A DNA stretch of 64,000 bases, from contig NZ_CP109009.1 in assembly GCF_036226685.1 (NCBI RefSeq), forward strand, positions 6,847,501 to 6,911,500. The letters are read 5' to 3'. The DNA comes from Streptomyces sp. NBC_00690. Its GTDB lineage: Bacteria > Actinomycetota > Actinomycetes > Streptomycetales > Streptomycetaceae. This document shows positions 29,501 to 42,700 of the stretch, one piece after another (position 1 is the stretch's first letter; every line of letters starts with the position of its first letter). A program made the translations under genes and the position numbers. Under the pieces are notes generated by a model. That model was not told where the DNA came from and ran no database searches. It worked only from the letters and a program-made list of their open reading frames with translations.

Positions 29501-32500
29501 CGGCCTCCAGCCGGGCCGCGTCGTCCAACGGCGTGTTCCGGAACACGTACAGCGTGTCGAAGAGCTGGCCGACACCGCTGAGCTGCTGGATGGGACCGAG
29601 CCCCAGATAGTGGTGCGGCAGCAGGTCCGCGTGCTCCTGCTGGACGCGCACCAGCAGATCGCGCAGCGACTCGGCCGGGCGCAACGAGACCCGGAACGGC
29701 AGTGTGTTCATGAACATGCCGATCATCTGGTCCACTCCGGCGATCTCCGCCGGACGACCCGAGACCGTCGCACCGAACACCACGTCGTCGCGGCCCGTCA
29801 TTCCCGACAGGGCCAGCGCCCACGCCGTCGACAGCACCGTGTTGAGGGTGACCCCGCTGCCGCGCGCAAAGCTCCGCAACCGGTCACTGGTCGTCTCGTC
29901 CAGGACGACCTCCACCACATCGGCCGTCACCGGCTCCCGGGTGGGATCGACCGGCGCCACCAGCGTCGCCTGGTCCAGCCCCGCGAGGTGCTCGCGCCAC
30001 GCGGTCGCCGCGGCCTCGTCATCCGTACCGGCGAGCCAGCGCAGATAGTCACGGTACGGGGTGACGGGAGCCAGTCCCTCGCTGTCGCCGCCTCGCGCGT
30101 ACAGCGCGAACAACTCCTCGAAGAACAACGACTCGGACCAGCCGTCCGTCAGGATGTGATGTTGTGTCAGGCATAGCATCCAACGGTCCTCGGCGAACTT
30201 GATCAACGTCACCCGCAGCAGCGGCGGGTCCGCCAGATCGAACCGGGTGGCCGCATCCGCCAACGAGAACTCCTGCAACGCCTCGTCCTGGGCGTCCCGG
30301 TCCAGCCCCGTGAAATCCAACTCGCGCCATGGCACCTCCCAACGGGCCGGCACCACCTGCACCGGCCCGTCCAACCGGTCGTGCCAGAAGCCCGAACGCA
30401 GATTGGGGTGTCGACGCAGGAGGGCGTCGAACGACGACCGGAGGGCGGTCGTGTCCACGCTGTGCAGCAACTCCACGAAGTTCTGCATCAGATAGACGTC
30501 CAGCGCCTTATCGTCATAGACGGCGTGGAAGTACAACCCCTCCTGGAGGGGGGAGAGCGGCAGGATCTCCTCGGCGTCCGTGAAGGCCGCCTCGACCACG
30601 GCGCGCTGTGTCTCGTCCAGGACCACCAGCGGGCCCGAGACCGCAGCCCTCTCCGGCTGCGACGAGGCGGACGCCACCCGGGCCAGCCCCGCCACCGTAC
30701 GGCGCTCGAACACATCGCGCGGCGTGAGCACCAGCCCTTCCTTGCGCAGCCGGGTCACCAACTGGATCGAGACGATGCTGTCACCGCCCAGTGCGAAAAA
30801 GTCGTCGTCGACGCCCGCCGACTTCAGCCCGAGGACCTCGGCGAACACCCGGCACAGCACCTCCTCACGCTCATCGGCGGGCGCCCGCGAGCCCTGCGAA
30901 CCGGTCAGCTCCGGCGCCGGCAACCGGGTCCGGTCCAGCTTGCCGTTCACATTCGTCGGCAGCTCCGCCACCACCACGACCGCCGCCGGCACCATGTACT
31001 CCGGGTGCGAGCCGGCCAACACCGCCCGCACCGCCGACGGATCGACGTCCCCGGTCACATAGCCCACCAGCCGCTTCACCCCGGGTGTGTCCTCACGCAC
31101 CACCACGGCGGCCGACAGCACCCCGTCCACGGCGGCGAGTGCCGCCTCCACCTCACCGAGCTCGATCCGGAACCCCCGGATCTTCACCTGGTCATCGGCG
31201 CGGCCCAGGAACTCCAACTCGCCGTTGCTGCCCAGGCGTACGAGATCGCCGGTACGGTACATCCGGCCACCGGCCGGCCCGTACGGGTCGGCGAGGAACC
31301 GCTCCGCGGTGAGCGCGTGCCGGCCGAGATAGCCGCGCGCCATTCCTGCCCCCGCCAAGTACAGCTCCCCGACGGTACCCATCGGCGCGGGACGCAGCGC
31401 GGCATCCAACACATACGCCGATGTGTTCCCGATGGGTCGGCCCACCACCGGGGACACACCGTCGGCGAGATCCGCCGCGAGCGCATCCACGGTGTACTCG
31501 GTTGGCCCGTACAGATTCACCGACATCACTCCGCTGGCCGCGCGCACTTGCGACCACAGCACGTCCGGCACCGCCTCCCCGCCCAGCAGCAGCAACGCCG
31601 GCCGGTGCGCCTCCGCGGCCAACAACCCCCACTCCAACAACTGCTGCGCATAGGTCGGGGTGACATCCATGGCATCGATCCGTCGCTCGCGCACATAGCG
31701 GACCACGAACTCCGGATCACGCCGTTCGACCTCGTCGAGCACATGCAACTCATGCCCGGCGATCAGCCAGAACAACTGCTCCCACGAGGTGTCGAAACTG
31801 AACGACGCGGTGTGCAGGGCCCGCATCCTCCGCCCCGAGACGGCCGCCACCACCGGAGCGAACACCGCATCCACATGGTTGGCGTAGAGATTCGCCAGCC
31901 CCCCGTGAGTGAGCACCACGCCCTTGGGCCGCCCGGTGGAACCCGAGGTGTAGATCACGTACGCCGGACTCTGCGGGTCCACCGGCGAAGGCGTGAACCC
32001 GGAGCCGATCGCGGCCAACTCCGCCGTCGTCCACGCACTGTCCAGAACGATCCGCTCCGGCACAACATCGGAAGGCAGCAGCCCGAGCGCCGCCGTCGTC
32101 GTCAGCACGCACACCGGCGACGCGTCCTCGATCATGTACGCCAACCGGTCCGGCGGATAGTCCAGGTCGAGCGGCAGATACGCACCGCCCGCCCGCAACA
32201 CGGCCAGGATCGCCACCACGGAATCCGCCGAACGCGGCACCGCGAGCGCCACCACCGACTCCGGTCCGACCCCCCGCGCCGCGAGCAGCCCCGCCAGGCG
32301 CGCCACGCGCTCCTCCACCTCGGCGAACGTCCAGGCAGTTGACCCGGAGACCACCGCGAGCGCATCCGGTGCCACCGCCGCCCGCTCGGTGAACCGGTCC
32401 GCCACCGTACCCGCGGGCACGGCCCGCACCGGCCCGCTCCACCCCTTGCGCAACTGCTCCGACTCGGCGACCGTCAACAGGTCCAACACACCCACCGGAG

Positions 32501-33794
32501 TGTCCGGAGCCGAACCGAGCTGGTCCAGCACCCGTGCCAGCCGATCCGCGATCACCGTCGCCCGGCGCTCGTCGAAGAGATCGGGCCGGTACTCCAACTG
32601 GAGGTGCGCCCGGTCCTCCAGGGACACGGCCAACGTCAACGGATAGTGGGTGGCGTCGCGCGCCTGCACATCGGTGACGCGCAACCCGTCCGACAGCGCG
32701 GGACGGGCATCCGGATCCACCGGATAGTTCTCGATGACCACCAGGGTGTCGAACAACTCCGATACGCCCGACTGCTTCTGGATCAGGCGCAGCCCCAGAT
32801 GGTGATGGGCGAGCAGGGCGTTCTGCTCGTCGCGGAACCGGCGCAACAGCCCCGCGACGCTCTCGGCCGGCCGCAACGACACCCGTACCGGAACCGTGGT
32901 GATGAACAGGCCGACCATCGATTCCACACCCGGAATCTCATCCGGCCGCCCGGAGACCGTCAGCCCGAACACCACGTCGTCCCGGCCGGTCAGCCCACCG
33001 AGCACCAGCCCCCAGGCACCCTGGATCAGGGTGCTCGGGGTGGTCCCGAGCCGCCGAGCCGCCGCCGTTAGCCGTGCGGTGGCGTCCCGCGTCAGCTCCA
33101 CCCCCACCGTGCCCGGGCGGACCGAGGACCGCGAGGGGTCGACGGGTGCCACCAACGCGGGCTCGTCGAAGGACTCCAACGCCGTACGCCAGGCGGCCTC
33201 CGCGGCCGGCTGGTCCTGCCGCTTCAACCACTGGAGGTAGTCGCGATAGGGACGCACCGCGGCGAGGGACGAGGCGTCGCCGTCGCTCTCGTACAGGGCC
33301 AGCAGATCGCCCACCAGCAGGGGCATCGACCAGCCGTCGACCAGGATGTGGTGCACCGTGATGATCAGCCGGTGGTCGTCGGCGCCGGTGCGCGCCAGCA
33401 CCAGCCGCAGCAGGGGCGGACGGTGCAGCGCGAAGCGCTGCGCCAACTCCTCCCGCTCCAGCCGCCGTAGCGCCGCCGCAGGATCCGCGTCCGTCGCGCC
33501 ACCCGACAGATCCACCCTGGTGAGGGAGATCTTTAGCGCAGACGGAATGAACTGCACCGGCTGGGGCACGCCCTCGTGCCAGAAGCCCGCGCGCAGATTG
33601 GGGTGCCGCCGCAGCAGTGCCGCTGCCGCGCGATCCATCCGCTCGGCGTCCACCTTCCCCGCCAGCGCGACCGTCACCTGCACGGTGTAGACATCGGCGC
33701 CGTCCGCATCCGGTCCGCCGTACACCGAATGGAACAACATGCCCTGCTGCAAGGGGGACAGCGGAAGCATGTCCTCGATACGAGCCTGCGTCAC
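26589..33794 (-). CDS. NRPS, modules 5-6 (C-A-T-C-A-T-TE)
   Basis: 2401 residues. Order: C5 (1-450, HHILVDG), A5 (450-960), T5 (Ser ~1003, [10 protein letters not shown]), C6 (1065-1510, HHILTDG), A6 (1520-2030), T6 (Ser ~2078, [10 protein letters not shown]) and a type I thioesterase (2130-2400; Ser in GYSFGG ~2210, His near 2376). I read the A6 code as DMENLGLINK, identical to the N5-hydroxyornithine code known from the coelichelin synthetase. A5 reads DTEDLGLVDK, a related acidic pocket whose substrate I cannot name. T5 has the GGDS motif usual before an epimerase, but no epimerase follows. The start GTG overlaps the upstream NRPS stop (GTGA). The thioesterase should release the peptide, perhaps as a cyclic hydroxyornithine. 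Confidence 0.95.
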   Translation of the reverse strand: MTQARIEDMLPLSPLQQGMLFHSVYGGPDADGADVYTVQVTVALAGKVDAERMDRAAAALLRRHPNLRAGFWHEGVPQPVQFIPSALKISLTRVDLSGGATDADPAAALRRLEREELAQRFALHRPPLLRLVLARTGADDHRLIITVHHILVDGWSMPLLVGDLLALYESDGDASSLAAVRPYRDYLQWLKRQDQPAAEAAWRTALESFDEPALVAPVDPSRSSVRPGTVGVELTRDATARLTAAARRLGTTPSTLIQGAWGLVLGGLTGRDDVVFGLTVSGRPDEIPGVESMVGLFITTVPVRVSLRPAESVAGLLRRFRDEQNALLAHHHLGLRLIQKQSGVSELFDTLVVIENYPVDPDARPALSDGLRVTDVQARDATHYPLTLAVSLEDRAHLQLEYRPDLFDERRATVIADRLARVLDQLGSAPDTPVGVLDLLTVAESEQLRKGWSGPVRAVPAGTVADRFTERAAVAPDALAVVSGSTAWTFAEVEERVARLAGLLAARGVGPESVVALAVPRSADSVVAILAVLRAGGAYLPLDLDYPPDRLAYMIEDASPVCVLTTTAALGLLPSDVVPERIVLDSAWTTAELAAIGSGFTPSPVDPQSPAYVIYTSGSTGRPKGVVLTHGGLANLYANHVDAVFAPVVAAVSGRRMRALHTASFSFDTSWEQLFWLIAGHELHVLDEVERRDPEFVVRYVRERRIDAMDVTPTYAQQLLEWGLLAAEAHRPALLLLGGEAVPDVLWSQVRAASGVMSVNLYGPTEYTVDALAADLADGVSPVVGRPIGNTSAYVLDAALRPAPMGTVGELYLAGAGMARGYLGRHALTAERFLADPYGPAGGRMYRTGDLVRLGSNGELEFLGRADDQVKIRGFRIELGEVEAALAAVDGVLSAAVVVREDTPGVKRLVGYVTGDVDPSAVRAVLAGSHPEYMVPAAVVVVAELPTNVNGKLDRTRLPAPELTGSQGSRAPADEREEVLCRVFAEVLGLKSAGVDDDFFALGGDSIVSIQLVTRLRKEGLVLTPRDVFERRTVAGLARVASASSQPERAAVSGPLVVLDETQRAVVEAAFTDAEEILPLSPLQEGLYFHAVYDDKALDVYLMQNFVELLHSVDTTALRSSFDALLRRHPNLRSGFWHDRLDGPVQVVPARWEVPWRELDFTGLDRDAQDEALQEFSLADAATRFDLADPPLLRVTLIKFAEDRWMLCLTQHHILTDGWSESLFFEELFALYARGGDSEGLAPVTPYRDYLRWLAGTDDEAAATAWREHLAGLDQATLVAPVDPTREPVTADVVEVVLDETTSDRLRSFARGSGVTLNTVLSTAWALALSGMTGRDDVVFGATVSGRPAEIAGVDQMIGMFMNTLPFRVSLRPAESLRDLLVRVQQEHADLLPHHYLGLGPIQQLSGVGQLFDTLYVFRNTPLDDAARLEAVERHQIGWTHSVDGTHYPLTLAVTPERALELSLAYRPDLYERAEAERLAGRLTLLVEQLADGGAAPVGRLATLVEDERESLLATGSDLGHEVPDISVVDLFGAQALATPQATALVFDAERLTYAELDERANRLARALVARGAGPERVVALGLPRSADFVVALFAVLKTGAAYLPLDLDHPVERLAAMVADARPLCLITNARGPALSDVPVLDLDGARTVSELAALPGTPLAEAELTGPRDGAHPAYLIYTSGSTGRPKGVVVPYSGLTNMLLNHRERIFAPAIERAGARAADRPLRVAHTVSFAFDMSWEEFFWLIDGHEVHVIGEELRLDPTALTAHYDRVGIDVVNVTPSYGQQLIDAGLLDKDRHRPLLVLLGGEAVPDALWSLLADTDGTMAYNLYGPTEYTINALGADVADSSRSCVGRPIYNTRAYVLDSALRPVPSGVPGELYLAGAGLARGYFERPALTSERFVADPFGAPGTVMYRTGDLVRWRTDGGIDYLGRTDHQVKIRGYRIELGEIESAVADAPGVAAAAVVVHSSAAGVKRLVAYTVASSEADPRDIEPARLRERLAAALPEYMVPSAFVAVEAMPLTVNGKVNHAALPLPDFGDGGGGRGAKDAREELLCRVFAEVLGLERVGVEDNFFELGGHSLLAMRLVGRIRAELGVPVQVATVMSAPTVADIAVRIGSDARRDALRVVMPLRERGAREPLFCFHPASGFSWQYTGLLRHLDPGRPVYGVQSPGLTGALPDVDDVAGLADLYLQEIRAVQPEGPYHFVGYSFGGTVAHTLAALLQERGEEVAFLGLLDAYPPETEDWAFVDAPEWREQVEQEESGFLLSVAGLGADGASDGEPAAGAVGTEEAMAAIRDSQGLLAGFDDELLGAIVDTNVHCVRLLSRSSSRHYTGDVVFFTAARTTEVEDAPQRVWPSYLTGTLTEHVLDCSHDELMEPEQLAVIGPVLDAALSAARTG

Positions 33795-36700
33795 TGCTGG
33801 TCCCTCCACATTGCTTCGAGCATGGTGATCTGATCCTGGTCGAGGTCGACCAGGTCGAGGTCCGATGGGGTGTGTCCCCCGGTGGTGCCCCCGTCCGCCC
33901 AGGCGGCCAGGGTGTCCAGCGCGGTCAGCCAACCGTCGGCGATCTCACTGACCGTCGTCTGCGGCAGGGCCTCGCCCGCCCAGATGAAGGAGGCGGTCAA
34001 CCGGGGCCCGTCCGGGCCGGCGGCGATCTCCGCGTTGATCTCCAGCGCATGGGAGAGCGGAGTCTCGGGATCGGGTCGCGCCGCGATGGCGTCCGACTCA
34101 TCGGCCGGACCCCACTCGGACGCGGCGGCTTCGGCCGTCTGCCGACCGAGGTAGTTCCACAACAGTTCGGGGCGGGCGCCCGCATCGAAGAGGCGTGCCG
34201 TGGATGCGTTGGCATACCGCAGCAACCCGGCCCCCACACCTCCGTCGGGCACGGCCCGCAATAGCTCCTTGACCTCCTTCAAGGCGGCCCCGGCATCCTC
34301 CTGCCCCGCGAGCACCGCCACCGGGTCATAGGCGCCAGCACCCAGCCGCAAGGGGTAGAGACTGGTGAACCAGCCGACCGTACGGGTCAGATCCGCACCT
34401 GGCAGCGACTCCTGCTCCCGGCCGTGGCCCTCCAACTCCACGGCGACTCCGGTACCGCCGGTCGAGCGTCCGGCCCGCGCCGCCCAGTCGCCTACGGCCA
34501 GTGCCAACGCGGTCAGGAGGGTGTCATTGACCGTGCCGTGGAACGCTGAGGGCACCGCCTCCAACAGCGGCGCCGTACGCTCCGCCGACAGCTCCACCGT
34601 CAACTCGCGCGCACTGGCGACGGTGTCCCGGTCACCGCGCAGCGGCCGATCAGTCAACAGCCGGTCGCACACGTCCGCGTCCAACCAGCGCTCCACCTCG
34701 GCGAGACGCCGCGGATGGTGTGCCTCGGCCAGCAGATGGGTGTTCCAGGCGCGCAGCGATGTGCCCACCGGATCCAGGACGGGGGCCCGCCCGGCCGCCA
34801 CGGCCTCGTGGGCGGCCCGGAGATCGGGCAGCAGGATCTGCCACGACACCTCGTCGATCACCAGATGGTGGGCGATCACGAGCAATCTGCCGGATTCGCC
34901 CGGGCCGCGGTCGAACCGGACGGCCCGCACCATCCGGCCGGCGACGGGATCGAGATCGGCGCCGGCCCGCACCGATGCATCGGCGATCAGCCGACGCAGG
35001 GCCTCCCCGGTGAGGGGCACCCCGTCCGCTCCGATCCCCGGCACGGTGCTGAGGCAGGCCGCGGCGTCCACCGAGCCACGGGGGCGTACTTCCGCAGCCC
35101 AGACACCCGGCCGCGGGACCGACAGCACCTGCCGCAGCCCGTCGTGATGGTCCAGCACGGCTTGGAGCGCCACCACCAACTGCTCCTCCCGCACACCGGC
35201 CGGCAGCACCAACAACCGGGCCTGGCTGAAGCGCTCGAACGGGCCACCGCGCGAGGCGAACCACTGGGCGATCGGCGGCAGCGGCAGTGCACCCACACCG
35301 TCGTCCACCGGTCGGGCGGCAGGAGGTGAACCGTCCGCGACCTTGGCGACGGAGACCAACTGCGCGGGCGTCGGGTGCTGGAAGACCTGCCGGGCCGTGA
35401 TCGTCACCCCGGCCTTGCGGGCCAGGCTCACCCATCGGATGGACACGATGCTGTCGCCACCGAGTTCGAAGAAGTTGTCGTCCGGCCCGACGGCCGCCCT
35501 GCCGAGCACCTCTCCCATCAACCGGGTGAGGACGCCCAACGGGCCCTCCCCCTCCCGCGGCGGCGCGGTCGACGCGGGCGTCACCGGCGTCGGGGCCGGC
35601 AGCGCACGACGGTCCAACTTGCCGTTCACCGTGGTCGGAAGGGCGTCGAGGGACAAGAACACCGACGGGACCATGTACTCGGGCAACCGCTCGGCCGCCC
35701 TCCTGCGCAGCGCGTCGACATCCCACGGCGCTCCGGCGGCCGGCACCGCGTATGCCACGAGCTGACGCACCCCCGGCACGTCCTCCCGGACCACGACCAC
35801 CGCGTGCGCCACCTGCGGTGCCTCCGACAGCACGGCTTCGATCTCACCCAACTCGATCCGGAAGCCACGCAGCTTCACCTGATCGTCCGCACGGCCGAGG
35901 TACTCCAACTGCCCATCGTGCCGCCAGCGGGCCAGATCGCCCGTGCGGTACATCCGACCGCCCGGCACACCGAACGGATCGGCGACGAACCGCTCCGCCG
36001 TCAATGCGGACCGTGCCACATACCCGCGTGCGAGCTGATCGCCCGCCAGATACAACTCGCCCCCGACACCGGGCGGTACCGGTCGCAGACCCGCATCGAG
36101 CACGTACACCCGGGTGTTCCACACGGGTGCCCCGATCGGGGCCGAGGCGGCTTCCGCGGCCGACGAGCCGGGAGGGCAGGAGAACGCGGTGACGTCCACC
36201 GCCGCCTCCGTCGGCCCGTAGAGGTTCTCCAACGCGATCGGCGTGCCCCCGCCCGACGATGCGTGGAACCTGGCCACCAGATCGCCCGGAAGCGCCTCGC
36301 CGCTGCACACCACCAGCCGCAGCGACGGGCAGGACAACACCTCCACCTCACCGAGGAACGCCTGCAACATCGACGGGACGAAGTGCAGCACACTGATGTG
36401 CTGCTCCCGGATCAGCGCGGCCAGGTACTCCGGGTCCCGGTGGCCGTCGGGACGCGCGATCACCAGCGGGGTGCCCTCGGCGAGCGGCCAGAACAACTCC
36501 CACACCGACACGTCGAAGCTCGCCGGTGTCTTGTGGAGCACCCGGTCATGGGCGGTCAGCCCGTAGGCGCCCTGCATCCAACGCAGCCGGTTCACGATCG
36601 CGCCCTGGGTCACCAGGACGCCCTTGGGGCGGCCGGTGGACCCCGAAGTGAAGATCACGTACGCGGGGTGGTGCGGCAGCAGCGGCGCGACCCGTTCCGT

Positions 36701-39700
36701 GTCGTCCAGGTCGTCGCCGGGTAGGGACGCGAGCTCCGCGCCGATTCCCGGCGCGTCCAGGACGATCGGCTCCACACCCGCTGGCAGCACGGCAAGCGCG
36801 GTGCGTTCGGTGATCACGCAGATCGGGTCCGCGGTGTCCACCATGTACTCCAACCGGTCGCCGGGCAGCGACAGGTCCAACGGGAGGTAGGCGCCACCGG
36901 CGCGGACCACCGCATGGACGGCCACCAGCAGCTCGAAGGACCGCGGCAGGGCGACACCGACCACCGACTCGGGACCGACTCCCCGGCCGATCAGCAAGCG
37001 GGCGAGCCGGTTCACCCGGGCGTCGAACTCGCCCCGGGAGAGCTCGACGCCCTCATGGACCAGAGCGGGCCTGGAGGAGGCCGCGGTGGCACCGGCCGAC
37101 ACCAGCGCCGCCAGGGTGCCGGGTCCGCTCAGGACCCTTCGGGTGTCGTTCCAGTCCGAGAGCACGCGCCGGTGCTCCACCGGCTCCAGCACCTCGATCT
37201 CACCGACCCGCACGGTCGGGTCCGCGGCCACCGCATCCAGGAGGCGCAGCAGACGTCCGACGAGGGCTTCGGCACCGGAACGGTCGAAGAGGTCGGTCGC
37301 GTACCGGATACCGCCCGACAGCTCCCTGCCACCGTCGGTGGCGGCGAACGCCACTTCCAGGTCCACCTTCGATCCACCGATCTCCAGCGGCACTTCCTCC
37401 GCGGGCAACCCGAGGAACTCGTCCACCTCGGATGCCACGGCGTAGTACGTCACCATGGTCTGGAACAGAGGATTGCGCGACCGTGACCGCTCTGGGTCCA
37501 CCGCCTCCACCACCGCTTCCAACGGCAGATCCGCCTGGGCGAACGCGCTCAGGCCCGCGTTCCTTACCCGCTCCACCAGTTCCGTGAAGGTCGGTGCGCC
37601 CGATACGTCCGCCCGTACCACCAGCGTATTGAGGAAGAAGCCGATGAGTCCGTCCAGCGACTCGTCGCTCCGACCGGACACCGGGCTGCCGAGGGGGATG
37701 TCGTCACCTGCGCCGAGTCGGTGCAGCAGGGCCGCCACCGCCGCGTGCACCACCATGAACATGGTCGCGCCCGACCCACGGGCGATCCTGGTCAGCGCCT
37801 CGGTTGTCGCAGACGACACCGTGAACGGCACCACATCGCCGTCCTGGCTGGGTGTGGGGGGTCGGGGGCGGTCGGTGGGGAGGGGGATTTCTTCGGGGAG
37901 GTGGGCGAGGGTGGTGCGCCAGTGGTTGGTTTGTTGGTGGGTGAGTGAGGTGGGGTCGTGGGGGTCGCCGAGGAGTTGGCGTTGCCAGAGGGTGTAGTCG
38001 GCGTATTGGATGGGGAGTTCGGTGAAGTGGGGTGTGTGTCCGTTGGTGCGGGCGGTGTAGGCGGTGTTGAGGTCGGTGAGGAGGGGGCCCATCGACCATT
38101 CGTCGGTGGCGATGTGGTGCATCAGCAGCACGAGGAGGTGCTCCCCGCCGTCCGAACTCAGCAGGAAGACCCTCAGCGGGAGGTCCACCGCCAGGTCGAA
38201 GACCTCACGACACCTCGATAGCGCCTCGTCGACCAATCGGTCGGCTGCCACCTGACGCACGCTGAACGGCACGCCCACCTCGTCCGCGCGAAGAATGCGC
38301 TGGTGGGGTTCGCCGTCCCGCTCCCCATAGAGGGTGCGAAGGATCTCGTGCCGGGCGACGAGGTCCCGGACGGCGGCTTCGAGTGCCACTGCGTCGACTG
38401 CGCCGCGCAACCGAAGGGCGAAGGGCACGTTGTACGCGGCACCAGGCCCGCGGACGCTGTCGATCAGCCATATGCGCTGCTGCGCGGGGGAGAGGGGGAG
38501 TGGGTCGGGTCGGGTGGTGGCGGTGAGTGCGGGGCGCTGGACGGTGGACCGCTTGGCGAGCCGGGAGTCGAGAGCGGCAGCCGTCCGGGCCTCGAACACA
38601 TCCCGGATTCCACACTCCACGCCCAGCGCGGAACGTATCCGGGCGACGACCCGGGTGGCCAGCAGCGAATGCCCACCGAGCCGGAAGAAGTCATCATCCA
38701 CACCGACCGACGGCATCCCCAGTGCGTCCGCAAAGATGCCCGTCAGGATCTCTTCGCCTGTGGTGTGTGGGGGGCGGGTGGTGGGTGTGTTGGTGTGGGT
38801 TGGTGGGGGGAGTTGGGTGTGGTCGATTTTGCCGTTGATGGTGGTGGGGAGGGTGGTGAGGGGGATGATGTGGGTGGGGATCATGTAGTCGGGGAGGGTT
38901 TGGGTGAGGGTGTTTCGTAGGGTGGTGGGGTTTGCTGTGCCGGTGATGTAGGCGGTGAGTTGGGTGGTGTGGGGGTTGGGTTGGTGGGTGGTGATGGTGG
39001 CTGTGGTGACGTTTGGTTGGTTGGTGAGTGCGGTTTCGATTTCGGTGAGTTCGATGCGGTAGCCGCGGATTTTGATTTGGTGGTCGGTTCGGCCGTGGTA
39101 TTCGATGTGGCCGTTGGGGCGTTGGCGTGCGAGGTCGCCGGTGCGGTACATGCGGGTGCCGGGTGGGCCGTAGGGGTTGGCGGTGAAGCGTTCGGCGGTG
39201 AGGGTGGGGCGGTTGTGGTAGCCGCGGGCGAGTTGTGGTCCGGAGAGGTAGAGCTCTCCGGTGGTGCCGGGGGGTACGGGTTGGAGGTGGTTGTCGAGGA
39301 TGTGTGTGTGGGTGTTGTCGAGGGGGTGGCCGATGATGGGTGTGGTGCTGTGGGTGGTGTTTGCGGTGAGGGCGTCGACGGTGAATTCGGTGGGGCCGTA
39401 GTAGTTGATGGTGTGGGTGTTGGGGTGGTTGGTGTGGAGTTCTTGCCAGAGGGTGTGGGGGACGGCTTCGCCGCCGAGGAGGAGGAGGGGGAGTGGGTTG
39501 GGGGTGTTGAGGAGTCCGGTGTGGAGGAGTTCGTGGGCGTAGGAGGGGGTGATGTCGAGGGTGTGGATGTGGTGTTGGTGGACGTAGTGGGTGACGGTTT
39601 CGGCGTCGCGTCGGTCGTATTCGTCGAGGATGTGGAGTTCGTGTCCGGCGATGAGCCAGAGGAGTTGTTCCCAGGAGGAGTCGAAGGAGAAGGAGGCGGT

Positions 39701-42700
39701 GTGGAGTGCGCGGATGCGGTGGCCGAGGCGTTGGGTGGTGGGGTGGTAGAGGTGGCGTTCGTGGTCTCGGTAGAGGTGGGTGAGTCCGCGGTGGTGGAGG
39801 ACGACTCCCTTGGGGCGCCCGGTCGATCCTGATGTGTAGATCACATACGCGGCCTGATCAGGCAGTACCTCGGCCAGTGGGCCTTCGGTGAGGGCGGCGA
39901 GTTGGGTCAGGGTCTCTGTCGAGTCCAGTACCAGGCGGGGTACTCGTGGGGATTCCGGTATGTGATGGGTGGTGGCGGTGGTGGTGAGGATGTGGGTGGG
40001 GTTGGCGTCGGTGAGGAGGTATTCGAGTCGTTCGGTGGGGTAGTCGAGGTCGAGTGGGAGGTATGCGGCGCCGGCTTTGAGGACGGCGAAGGTGGCGATG
40101 ATGGTGTCTGCGTTGCGGGGGAGTGCGAGGGCGACGATGGTTTCGCGGCCGATGCCTTGGTTGATGAGGTGTTGGGCGAGTTGGTCGGATGCGGTGCCGA
40201 GTTCGGCGAAGGTCATGCGGGTGGTGCCGGCGACGATGGCGGTTTCGTCGGGGGTGGCGGTGATCTGGTCGGCGAGGATGTCCATGATTGTTGTGGGTGG
40301 GACGGGGTGTTCGGTGCTGTTCCACTCGGCCAGCAGGGCTCGTTCCGCCGTGCTGATCAGCTCGAAGTCGGAGATCTTCTGGCCGGGGTCGGCGACCGCT
40401 TGCCCCAGCAGCCGCACCAGCCGGTCCGCCAACCCCTCCACCGTCGACCGATCGAACAGATCCGTCGCGAACCGCACCCCGCACGTCATCGCATCCGCAC
40501 CGCTGTCCGTCCGCACCCGACGGAAGAGAATGTCCAGGTCGAACTTTGCCGCCCCCGAGCGAATGGGAAGTTCGGTGGCTTCGGTCCCGAACAACCTGGT
40601 CAGATCCGGGCCACCACCCTCGTACGCCACCATCGTCTGGAACAGGGGGTGCCGGGTGAGCGAGCGCTCCGGGTTCAGCGCCTCCACCACACTGTCGAAC
40701 GGCAGATCGGTGTGATCCAGGGCGAAGAGGTCGCTCTCCTTGATCCGGTCGAGGAGTTCGGCGAAGGTCGGGGTGCCGGCGAGGTCGGTGCGCAGGACCA
40801 CCGTGTTGACGAAGAAGCCGATGAGTGCGTCGAGTGCTTCCTCGCCGCGGCCGGCGACCGGGCTGCCGAGGGGGATGTCGTCGCCTGCGCCGAGTCGGTG
40901 CAGCAGGGCCGCCACCGCCGCGTGCACCACCATGAACATGGTCGCGCCGCTCTCCTGCACCAACTCATCCATCCGGGCCACCAGGTCGACCGGGAGCGAG
41001 ACCTCCACCGTGTCCCCCTGATGGCTGGGTGTGGGGGGTCGGGGGCGGTCGGTGGGGAGGGGGATTTCTTCGGGGATGTGGGCGAGGGTGGTGCGCCAGT
41101 GGTTGGTTTGTTGGTGGGTGAGTGAGGTGGGGTCGTGGGGGTCGCCGAGGAGTTGGCGTTGCCAGAGGGTGTAGTCGGCGTATTGGACGGGGAGTTCGGT
41201 GAAGTGGGGTGTGTGTCCGTTGGTGCGGGCGGTGTAGGCGGTGTTGAGGTCGGTGAGGAGGGGGCCCATCGACCATTCGTCGGTGGCGATGTGGTGCATC
41301 AGCACCATCAGCACATGGTCGTCTTCGGCCACCTTCAGCAGGGAGACCCTCAGCGGCAGGTCCTCCGCCAGCGAGAAAAGTTCGGTCGCGGCGAGTTCCA
41401 CGGTCTCCGTCAGCCAGGCGGCCGGTACATCCACGGCGTTGAACGGTACGGAGACCTCGTCCGGGCTCAGGACGTGCTGGTGGGGCTCGCCCTCGCGCTG
41501 ACGGATGACGGTACGCAGGGTTTCGTGTCGGGCGATGACATCCCCGACGGCACTCTCCAGCGCACTCACATCGAGGGTGCCGCGCAACCTCATGGCCAGG
41601 GGAAGGTTGTAGGTGTCGCCCGGACCTTCCATCTGATCCAGGAACCACAGCCGCTGCTGCGCATAGGACAGGGGGAGTGGGTCGGGTCGGGTGGTGGCCG
41701 TGAGTGGGGGGCGCTGGATGGCGGACCGCTCGGCGAGCCGGGCGGCCAGGGCCGCCACCGTCCGGGCCTCGAACACATCGCGCACCGAGCACTCGGCGCC
41801 GGTTGCACGAATCCGGGCGACCACCCGGGTGGCCAGCAGGGAGTGCCCGCCCAAAGTGAAGAAGTCGTCCTCTGCGCCCACGGACTCCAGGCCCAACACC
41901 TCGGTGAAGGCACGCGCTACTACCCATTCCCCTGTGGTGTGTGGGGGGCGGGTGGTGGGTGTGTTGGTGTGGGTTGGTGGGGGGAGTTGGGTGTGGTCGA
42001 TTTTGCCGTTGATGGTGGTGGGGAGGGTGGTGAGGGGGATGATGTGGGTGGGGATCATGTAGTCGGGGAGGGTTTGGGTGAGGGTGTTTCGTAGGGTGGT
42101 GGGGTTTGCTGTGCCGGTGATGTAGGCGGTGAGTTGGGTGGTGTGGGGGTTGGGTTGGTGGGTGGTGATGGTGGCTGTGGTGACGTTTGGTTGGTTGGTG
42201 AGTGCGGTTTCGATTTCGGTGAGTTCGATGCGGTAGCCGCGGATTTTGATTTGGTGGTCGGTTCGGCCGTGGTATTCGATGTGGCCGTTGGGGCGTTGGC
42301 GTGCGAGGTCGCCGGTGCGGTACATGCGGGTGCCGGGTGGGCCGTAGGGGTTGGCGGTGAAGCGTTCGGCGGTGAGGGTGGGGCGGTTGTGGTAGCCGCG
42401 GGCGAGTTGTGGTCCGGAGAGGTAGAGCTCTCCGGTGGTGCCGGGGGGTACGGGTTGGAGGTGGTTGTCGAGGATGTGTGTGTGGGTGTTGTCGAGGGGG
42501 TGGCCGATGATGGGTGTGGTGCTGTGGGTGGTGTTTGCGGTGAGGGCGTCGACGGTGAATTCGGTGGGGCCGTAGTAGTTGATGGTGTGGGTGTTGGGGT
42601 GGTTGGTGTGGAGTTCTTGCCAGAGGGTGTGGGGGACGGCTTCGCCGCCGAGGAGGAGGAGGGGGAGTGGGTTGGGGGTGTTGAGGAGTCCGGTGTGGAG

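Noticed and set aside
30381..32342. A 653-codon rightward frame inside the second NRPS gene
   Set aside because: It is the complement of C, A and T domains and is rich in Arg, His and Gln with no recognisable fold.
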